Positions 7,068 to 11,883 of a stretch of 11,883 nucleotides of DNA are shown one piece after another. Within the stretch, counting starts at the first letter, position 1, and every line of letters starts with the position of its first letter. The notes under the pieces are model-generated. The model searched no databases and was not told the DNA's origin. It was given only the letters and a program-made list of their open reading frames with translations. Origin of the DNA: JBJHBP01 sp050485685 (GTDB lineage: Bacteria > Pseudomonadota > Gammaproteobacteria > Steroidobacterales > Rariloculaceae); assembly GCA_050485685.1 (NCBI GenBank), contig JBJHBW010000044.1, forward strand, positions 1-11,883, written 5' to 3'. The position numbers and the translations under genes are program-made.

Positions 7068-8144
7068 TCAGTCGCCTGCGCCACACAGCGATGGCTTCGG
7101 TGGCGAGGGACGCCCCGACAGACAGCAGTCCGGCGGGCAGAAGTCGTGATTCGGTCCCAGTGAGCCCAGCGCCGCGCGTTCCGGGTTCGCGCTCATGCGC
7201 TCGACGATCAGCTCCCGCACCATGGAAACATAAGCCGGATGCGTGCCGACCGTGGGTGCCCGCAACAGGTTGATGCCGGCCTCGCGCGCCGCTTTCGCCG
7301 CATCCACATCGAGGTCCAGCACCACCTCCAGGTGATCGCAGACAAAACCGATCGGCGCGACGATCACATCCTCGGCGCCGCCGTCGGCCAGTGCCCTGAT
7401 CGCATCGGACACATCCGGCTCCAGCCAGGGTTCGCCACCGTACGATGCGTTGTTGCTCTGGTATACGAGCTGCCAGCGCTGATGCTCCAGCGCGTCGCCG
7501 ATCAGCCCGCAGGTCTCAAGCAGCTGCGATTCGTAACGTGCGTGCCGTGCCATGGAATGCGGCAGGGAATGTGCACTGAACAGGATTGTTGCCGCGTCAC
7601 GCCTTTCCTGAGACAGCTGCGCAAGGGTATCGGCACAGCGCGAAACGTTGGCTTCGATGAAGCGCGGGTGATTGAAGCCCAGGCGGATCTTGTCCAGAAC
7701 TGGTGGGTGCTCGATTCCCTGCACGGCCTGATACAGGTCTTCACGATACTTGCGGCAGCCACTGTAGGAACTGAACAGGCTGGTGACGTAAACCAGTGCG
7801 CGTTTCACGCCGTCACGTTCCATCTGCGCCAGCGTGTCGCCGAGCATGGGGTGCCAGTTGCGATTGCCCCAGTAAATCGGCAGCGAGGGACCGTGGGCAT
7901 CGAGTTCTCTGCGCAACGCATCGATGAACCTGCGCGTCGCGCCGTTGATCGGGCTGATGCCGTCGAAATCATAGTAACGTCGCGCAATGCGTTCCTTTGT
8001 TTCCGGTTTCACCGGCAGGCCGCGCAGCACATTGTCGAGAAACGGCATCACGTCTTCGGGGCCTTCCGGGCCGCCGAAAGACACGATCAGCAGCGCATCG
8101 TAGTCATGCGCCTGATCGTCGAACAGCGTGAGGTCGGTGTTCAT
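7068..8144 (-). CDS. hemH: Ferrochelatase, probably coproporphyrin-type with C-terminal iron-sulfur cysteines
   Basis: It inserts ferrous iron into a porphyrin. The 358-residue sequence starts LLIVSFGGPEGPEDVMPFLDNV and continues with YWGNRNWHP and TSLFSSYSGCRKYRED. This resembles actinobacterial ferrochelatases, whereas gammaproteobacterial HemH typically begins with an NLGTPDAP-like motif. Catalytic residues are H192 (SAHSLP) and E273 (FVCDHLEV). The C-terminus carries C336, C340, C341 and C354 (FCPPDCC, then SLC), and C130 lies in SGCRKY. The set C130 plus three C-terminal cysteines matches the known layout of [2Fe-2S] ligands in mycobacterial-type ferrochelatases. Porphyrin choice (coproporphyrin III versus protoporphyrin IX) is inferred from the adjacent hemQ gene, 12 nt upstream, not from a residue signature. 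The ATG at 8144 has a weak ribosome-binding site, so translation may depend on coupling to hemQ. Confidence 0.92.
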   Translation of the reverse strand: MNTDLTLFDDQAHDYDALLIVSFGGPEGPEDVMPFLDNVLRGLPVKPETKERIARRYYDFDGISPINGATRRFIDALRRELDAHGPSLPIYWGNRNWHPMLGDTLAQMERDGVKRALVYVTSLFSSYSGCRKYREDLYQAVQGIEHPPVLDKIRLGFNHPRFIEANVSRCADTLAQLSQERRDAATILFSAHSLPHSMARHARYESQLLETCGLIGDALEHQRWQLVYQSNNASYGGEPWLEPDVSDAIRALADGGAEDVIVAPIGFVCDHLEVVLDLDVDAAKAAREAGINLLRAPTVGTHPAYVSMVRELIVERMSANPERAALGSLGPNHDFCPPDCCLSGRPSPPKPSLCGAGD

Positions 8145-8156
8145 GTCGTCGCCATT

Positions 8157-8924
8157 TCAGAGCGTGCCTTGCCATGCGACGCGGCCGATGAAGAACGGTC
8201 CCAGACTGGTCAGGTACTGGGATGTCTGTTCGGTGCGCCGCATTTCCTGAACGACGGCGGAAAGCGGATGCAGCTGCGGGCCGACCAATCCGACCACGAA
8301 GTCGTTGTCGTTGCGATCCAGGCCGTGACAGGCCAGGCGGATGTCCGCGGCGTGGCCGCCCAGGCCATAGCGCTTCGCCAGCGTGCCATGCTCGGCCAGA
8401 ATCCGGCGCTGATGATCTTCCGGCAGGGTCTGAAAACTTTTTGCGCGCTGCAGCGGGTACCAGACAGCCCAGCGGTGCTTCGGGTTGACGAGTTTCTGCA
8501 GCGGTTTGACCAGCAGCGTGTCCTCGAGGTCGCTCTCATAACCAATCGAGTAACTGCGCCCCAGCATGTCGAACTCGGGCTTGTGCTGCATGGTCGAAAA
8601 CGGCGGGCTGTTGAGCAGCGCACGCAGGTCGTCGACAAAGTAGTCCGGGTCCTCGCTGGCGACCATGACGCCAATGCCGGTCGGGTCGTTGGCGTCCAGA
8701 TACAGCGCGCCGTGCACATTCGCGGCGGCGAGTCGGTCGATGGCTTCGGCCGGGTCAGCGCAACCGCCAAAGGCTGTGAATTTCATGAACAGCCGCCTGT
8801 CCAGGGAAATCTGCTGGCCGCGGCGCAGGCCTTTTTCGCTGAGGTCCAGCGGCTGTGGTCCGGGCTGTCCCGTGTTTGCGTTGGCCTGCGTCGATTCGCC
8901 TGCGCTTTTGTGCTCTGCGCTCAT
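8157..8924 (-). CDS. hemQ: Chlorite-dismutase-family heme protein HemQ/ChdC (coproheme decarboxylase)
   Basis: ChdC converts coproheme to heme b using peroxide, the last step of the coproporphyrin-dependent pathway. The product has 255 residues, with a polar, unconserved N-terminus of about 40. The family fold is visible from the paired segments and the C-terminal MRRTEQTSQY-GPFFIGR. In WYPLQRAKSF, Y156 aligns with the catalytic tyrosine of Firmicute ChdC (Listeria Y147). In AEHGTLAKRY, H179 aligns with the proximal heme ligand. R196 lies at or one residue from the distal position that is Gln in Firmicutes and Arg in true chlorite dismutases. The operon position between hemE and a ferrochelatase argues for heme synthesis rather than chlorite detoxification. 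A GTG at 8951 overlaps hemE by 4 nt, but the ATG at 8924 has GGAG 6 nt upstream and is preferred; with the GTG start the protein has 264 residues. Confidence 0.88.
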   Translation of the reverse strand: MSAEHKSAGESTQANANTGQPGPQPLDLSEKGLRRGQQISLDRRLFMKFTAFGGCADPAEAIDRLAAANVHGALYLDANDPTGIGVMVASEDPDYFVDDLRALLNSPPFSTMQHKPEFDMLGRSYSIGYESDLEDTLLVKPLQKLVNPKHRWAVWYPLQRAKSFQTLPEDHQRRILAEHGTLAKRYGLGGHAADIRLACHGLDRNDNDFVVGLVGPQLHPLSAVVQEMRRTEQTSQYLTSLGPFFIGRVAWQGTL

Positions 8925-8947
8925 TGATTGCTCCAGTTCGTTGTCGG

Positions 8948-10018
8948 TCACGCGCCGGTTTCCGCGTGCACGGTGTCTATCAATGCCTCAACGCTCTCGA
9001 TCGGCGTTGAGGGCAGTATGCCGTGGCCGAGATTGACGACATGACCGCGCCGGTCCGTGCTCGCCAGCAATGACTGCGCCGCGCTGCGTGTGGCGTCGGC
9101 CCCCGCGAGCAGGATGGCCGGGTCGATGTTGCCCTGAACCGGTCGTCCCGGGTGGCGTCTCTGCAGCGCAGCCAGATCCACGCGCCAGTCCACGGCGAGA
9201 ACCTCCGCGGGCAGGTCCGCATAGGCCTCCACCAGATGCGGTGCGTTTTGCAGGAACAGAATGCGCGGAATGCCCGCCTCGCCGGCCGTGCGCAGTAGCG
9301 ATTCCAAGTGCGGCCGGATCAGACGCTGCCAGTCCGCCAGCGACAGCAGTCCCGCCCAGGAATCGAAGATCTGTATAGCGTCGGCACCGGCGCGTGCCTG
9401 CATCAGCAGGTAACGGCCCATGAGTTCCGACAGGCGGGCCAGCAGTTCACCCAGCAGTTCCGGTTCGGCGGCTGCGAACGCGCGCAATGTCGGAAACTCC
9501 TTCACGCCACGCCCTTCGACAAGATACGCGGCCAGCGTCCACGGTGCGCCGCAGAATCCGAGCAGGGCCGTATGTGCCGGCAGTGCGGCACGCGTCAGTG
9601 TCAGGGCGCGTATCACCTCAGGGGCGATCTCGCCGTCATCCGGCCGTCGCAGTCGCGTCACCGCGGCGCGGTCGCGAATCGGGTTTGCGACGACAGGACC
9701 GGGATCGAAGTCGAACTCCACGCCCAGAGCCGGTAAGGGACTCATGATGTCGGCGAACACGATGGCGGCGTCCAGCGGAAAGCGACGAATCGGCATCAGT
9801 GTCACTTCCGTGGCCAGTTCCGCGTCACCGGCCAGTGCCTTGAAGCTGTGCTTCGCACGCAGCGCGCGGTACTCGGGCAGATAGCGACCCGCCTGCCGCA
9901 TGATCCATAACGGCCTGCGTTCGGTGCTTTCAGCACGCAGCGTTCTCAGCAGCAGCCTGTCGGTGTCGGGCGATGACGTGTCCTGCGTTCGGGTACGGTC
10001 GTACTCGGCGCTATTCAT
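8948..10018 (-). CDS. hemE: Uroporphyrinogen decarboxylase
   Basis: HemE removes four carboxyl groups from uroporphyrinogen III to give coproporphyrinogen III. The 356-residue protein shows the N-terminal signature PLWIMRQAGRYLPEYR (36-51), D90 in FADIM (the catalytic aspartate), GFCGAPWTLAAYLVEG (154-169, with Y165 at the active-site tyrosine position), DSWAG, QGNIDP, and H332 in NLGHG. The MPIRRFPLDAAIVFADIMSP region and the GPVVANPIR segment resemble Gram-positive-type HemE more than E. coli HemE (which has YPLDAAILFSDIL-T), but this is a by-eye judgement. The ATG at 10018 overlaps the response-regulator stop by 8 nt and has GGAGGAG 7 nt upstream, a strong site that implies high translation. 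It competes with CysG for uroporphyrinogen III. Confidence 0.95.
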   Translation of the reverse strand: MNSAEYDRTRTQDTSSPDTDRLLLRTLRAESTERRPLWIMRQAGRYLPEYRALRAKHSFKALAGDAELATEVTLMPIRRFPLDAAIVFADIMSPLPALGVEFDFDPGPVVANPIRDRAAVTRLRRPDDGEIAPEVIRALTLTRAALPAHTALLGFCGAPWTLAAYLVEGRGVKEFPTLRAFAAAEPELLGELLARLSELMGRYLLMQARAGADAIQIFDSWAGLLSLADWQRLIRPHLESLLRTAGEAGIPRILFLQNAPHLVEAYADLPAEVLAVDWRVDLAALQRRHPGRPVQGNIDPAILLAGADATRSAAQSLLASTDRRGHVVNLGHGILPSTPIESVEALIDTVHAETGA

Positions 10019-10742
10019 GCTCGGTCTCCTCCGGGTTCAGGGTCTGGGGCTCGGCCGTGAACCGGTAACCGACGCCGCGTACGGTGTGAAAATGCTGCGG
10101 CCGTTCCGGGTTGCGCTCGAAGCGTCGCCGCAGCCGCACGATGAAGTTGTCTATGGTGCGTGTGGAAGGGAAGACTTCGTAGCCCCAGACGCGGTCGAGA
10201 ATCTCCTCGCGGGTCACGATGCCGCCCTGCTGGTCGGCCAGCACCTTGAGAATCATGGCCTCTTTCTGCGTCAGCGTATGCTCGCTGTCATCCCATGCGC
10301 GTGCATGGAAGCTGCCGAAATCCACCTCGTTGTCCCCGAATTTCAGCGTGCTGGCGCTGGATCGGTACCAGGCCGCGCGTCGCAGAATGGCCGCGATGCG
10401 CAGCAGCAGCTCCCGGAGGTGAAACGGCTTGGTCAGGTAATCGTCGCCGCCGGCTTCAAGACCGCGAATGCGATCCTCGGCGTCTCCCTTGACGGTGAGA
10501 AACAGCACCGGTGTCTGTGCGCCGTCGCGACGCAGCGCGGCACACAGCTCAAGGCCATCCATCTTCGGCATCATCACGTCCAGAACGATGAGATCGAATT
10601 CACCGGCACGCGCCTTGGCCAGTCCCTCTTCGCCGTCGTTCGCAATCTCGGTGTGATAGCCCTCGGCCTCGAGGTTCTCGCTGATGCCTTCGGCCAGATG
10701 GACCTCGTCGTCCACGACGAGAATACGTGCAGGTGAACTCAT
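10011..10742 (-). CDS. OmpR/PhoB-family two-component response regulator
   Basis: The 243-residue protein has a receiver domain (about 1-120) with the acidic pair D11/D12, phosphoacceptor D55 in LDVMMP, T83 and K105 in TKPF, all canonical. A winged-helix DNA-binding domain (about 140-232) follows, with LTQKEAMILKVL, RTIDNFIVRLRRRFE and the terminal HTVRGVGYRF, as in OmpR/PhoB proteins. It should be phosphorylated by the kinase encoded immediately upstream: the kinase stop and this ATG overlap as ATGA (10739-10742). The downstream hemE start lies inside its last codons. Being first-in-operon with heme genes suggests control of heme synthesis or autoregulation, but no target site can be identified in the window. 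The specific system (for example a homologue of a named regulator) is not recognisable. Confidence 0.93.
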   Translation of the reverse strand: MSSPARILVVDDEVHLAEGISENLEAEGYHTEIANDGEEGLAKARAGEFDLIVLDVMMPKMDGLELCAALRRDGAQTPVLFLTVKGDAEDRIRGLEAGGDDYLTKPFHLRELLLRIAAILRRAAWYRSSASTLKFGDNEVDFGSFHARAWDDSEHTLTQKEAMILKVLADQQGGIVTREEILDRVWGYEVFPSTRTIDNFIVRLRRRFERNPERPQHFHTVRGVGYRFTAEPQTLNPEETEHE

Positions 10743-11824
10743 GACTGATGCCAGGTGATCGATACGGTCGCCCCGCGTCCGGGGCCGTCGCTGTGTGCGG
10801 CGGGCGTCGCGCCCGACAGTTCGGCCAGGCGGCGCACGATATAAAGGCCAAGGCCGGTGCCGGGGGTCGTGCGCCGCAGTTCGTCGCCCAGGCGATGAAA
10901 TTTCTCGAACAGCTTTGCGGCATCCCCGGATTCGAAGCCTATGCCGTCATCGCTGACTTCCAGCGTCAGCGAATCATTCTCGCGTCGTGCACGCACGGTG
11001 ATGCTCCGGCCATTGCCCGCCACGCAGGCCTTGACGGCATTGTCCAGCAGGTTGCGCAGTATCGTGGTCAGCGCGTCGCGATCGGCGGAGACGGTCGTGC
11101 CGGCAGGTATGTCCGTCGTGATGCTTATGTCGTTGAGCTGAGCCGTGGGAGAGATTTCACCCACCACGCGCGCAACGGTATCAGCCAGTTCAGTCGGTTG
11201 TGGCGCCAGCTTCTGGCGGCCCTCTTCGAGTCGGGCCGTATCGAGCAGGTTGTCCACCATGCGCAGCAGGCGGTCGCCGTCCTCGACAATGCGCTGGCCC
11301 AGCCGCTGGCTGTCGGGATCGGCGGACCGCAGCAGCAGTGTTTCCGCTGCCAGGCGCATGCTGGCCAGCGGGCTCTTGAACTCGTGCGAGACCGCGGCAA
11401 GAAAATTCTGCTGCCGCTGGCGCAGTTCGTGATCGTGGCGCAGGGTCCGGGTCAGCACCGCCATGCCGCCGAACAGCACCACGAGAAAGAAGCCGGCTTC
11501 CCACAGAAAGCGGTTGGTACGCCTGGCCGTATCGTTCTCGATCGCGGCCAGTGCATCGCGGCGCACACTGACGGCGCCGGTCGCCGCATCCACGTTCAGA
11601 TGCGGCAGCAGTGATGCGATGTCCTGGGTATCGGCGCCGGCCGCCAGCGTGTTGATGGCTTCGGCCTCTGCCTGGAACAGCGACGTGAGGCGCGCCTCCA
11701 CGTCGCCGAAGTAGGGCACGTGATCGGCAATCCACCAGCCCACAGTCACGACGGACAGCGCGAGCAGGGTGAGAAATCCGACCTGCAGACCGCGGGTCGG
11801 ATCACGTCGCAGTGACAGTGGCAT
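10739..11824 (-). CDS. Membrane sensor histidine kinase partnering the downstream response regulator
   Basis: A 361-residue inner-membrane kinase. Transmembrane segment 1 spans about 15-33, a small periplasmic domain of about 70 residues follows (34-105), and segment 2 spans about 106-126. There is no recognisable HAMP domain, only a short basic linker of about 15 residues before the HisKA domain. The H-box is AAVSHEFKSPLASM with phosphoacceptor H147. The ATP-binding domain shows the N-box ILRNLLDNAVKA, the G1 box DDGIGF, an F-box-like KLFEKFHR and the G2 box GTGLGLYI. The periplasmic domain is polar and mostly helical in appearance, with no family I recognise and no Cys-based heme motif (it contains no cysteine). 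The ATG at 11824 is preceded by GGAGAGGACG (GGAG, 6 nt spacing). An upstream frame overlaps its start, so the operon extends beyond the window. Confidence 0.93.
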   Translation of the reverse strand: MPLSLRRDPTRGLQVGFLTLLALSVVTVGWWIADHVPYFGDVEARLTSLFQAEAEAINTLAAGADTQDIASLLPHLNVDAATGAVSVRRDALAAIENDTARRTNRFLWEAGFFLVVLFGGMAVLTRTLRHDHELRQRQQNFLAAVSHEFKSPLASMRLAAETLLLRSADPDSQRLGQRIVEDGDRLLRMVDNLLDTARLEEGRQKLAPQPTELADTVARVVGEISPTAQLNDISITTDIPAGTTVSADRDALTTILRNLLDNAVKACVAGNGRSITVRARRENDSLTLEVSDDGIGFESGDAAKLFEKFHRLGDELRRTTPGTGLGLYIVRRLAELSGATPAAHSDGPGRGATVSITWHQS

Positions 11825-11883
11825 CGTCCTCTCCGGAGTCTTTCAGGGTGGCCAGTATGTCACCCAGCGTGTATGCCAGCCGC
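11802..11883 (-). CDS. Possible C-terminal end of an upstream gene overlapping the kinase start (partial)
   Basis: On the minus strand one frame stays open from the window edge to a TGA at 11804-11802, encoding the last 26 residues (RLAYTLGDILATLKDSGEDD then ATVTAT). The other two frames close before the kinase. It would overlap the kinase ATG by 23 nt, in keeping with the overlap style of this operon. The fragment is too short to assign a family, and a chance open frame in GC-rich DNA is possible. Confidence 0.4.
   Translation of the reverse strand, partial: RLAYTLGDILATLKDSGEDDATVTAT

Noticed and set aside
5672..7084. GTG start at 7084 for the flavoprotein
   Set aside because: It would overlap the end of hemH by 17 nt with no good ribosome-binding site. 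The ATG at 7048 has CAGG at suitable spacing and gives a usual flavoprotein N-terminus.
6215..7273. 352-codon plus-strand frame opposite the flavoprotein gene
   Set aside because: It is antisense to a gene with clear FAD motifs, has arginine-rich low-information composition, and matches no family I know.
8157..8924. Reading the gene as a true chlorite dismutase
   Set aside because: The decarboxylase tyrosine is present and the gene lies between hemE and a ferrochelatase. No perchlorate or chlorate reductase gene is nearby.
7239..8927. 562-codon open frame on the plus strand
   Set aside because: It lies antisense to hemH and hemQ, which have intact family motifs. Long antisense frames are expected from GC-rich codon bias, and the translation shows no recognisable domain.
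9900..10736. 278-codon plus-strand frame opposite the response regulator
   Set aside because: The minus-strand response regulator has every canonical residue, so the plus frame is a shadow.
1..11883. Mobile elements, CRISPR arrays, tRNA or rRNA genes
   Set aside because: No transposase or integrase motif, no regularly spaced repeats and no RNA gene signature was seen on either strand.

Overview
The window (about 62% G+C by eye) looks like a chromosomal segment from a gammaproteobacterium. The strongest pointers are a CysB that keeps the E. coli effector-site residues at the same numbering (T100, T102, Q103), a fused CysG siroheme synthase, and a PAPS-type CysH. I cannot name the genus. No insertion sequence, phage gene, CRISPR array, tRNA or rRNA was found.

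Left half (1-5550): assimilatory sulfur metabolism. It opens with the C-terminal two thirds of an SLC13/DASS-type anion transporter (+), possibly a sulfate carrier. This converges on cysK (-), which is preceded by cysG (-). A 218-nt intergenic region then separates cysG from the divergent regulator gene cysB (+). CysB converges tail to tail with cysH (-). Together these supply the regulator, PAPS reduction, the siroheme needed by sulfite reductase, and the final sulfide-to-cysteine step. The ATP sulfurylase, APS kinase and sulfite reductase genes are not in the window.

Right half (5672-11883): one tightly packed minus-strand operon. In transcription order it holds the tail of an unidentified gene, a membrane histidine kinase, an OmpR-type response regulator, hemE, a chlorite-dismutase-family hemQ/chdC, a ferrochelatase, and an FAD amine-oxidase-family flavoprotein. 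Junctions are overlaps of 4-23 nt or gaps of about 12-20 nt, except hemE-hemQ, whose gap is 23 nt from the start I prefer.

The main point of interest is this heme operon. HemE, an FAD oxidase, a ferrochelatase of the actinobacterial-looking type (with C-terminal cysteines suited to a [2Fe-2S] cluster) and HemQ/ChdC are the four terminal activities of the coproporphyrin-dependent heme pathway. That pathway is characteristic of Gram-positive bacteria, whereas gammaproteobacteria normally use the protoporphyrin route. Here it sits in an otherwise gammaproteobacterial context and is translationally coupled to its own two-component system. The flavoprotein is not an obvious HemY/CgoX, so it is a candidate non-canonical coproporphyrinogen oxidase. 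Uroporphyrinogen III is the shared precursor of both halves: CysG sends it to siroheme and HemE sends it to heme.
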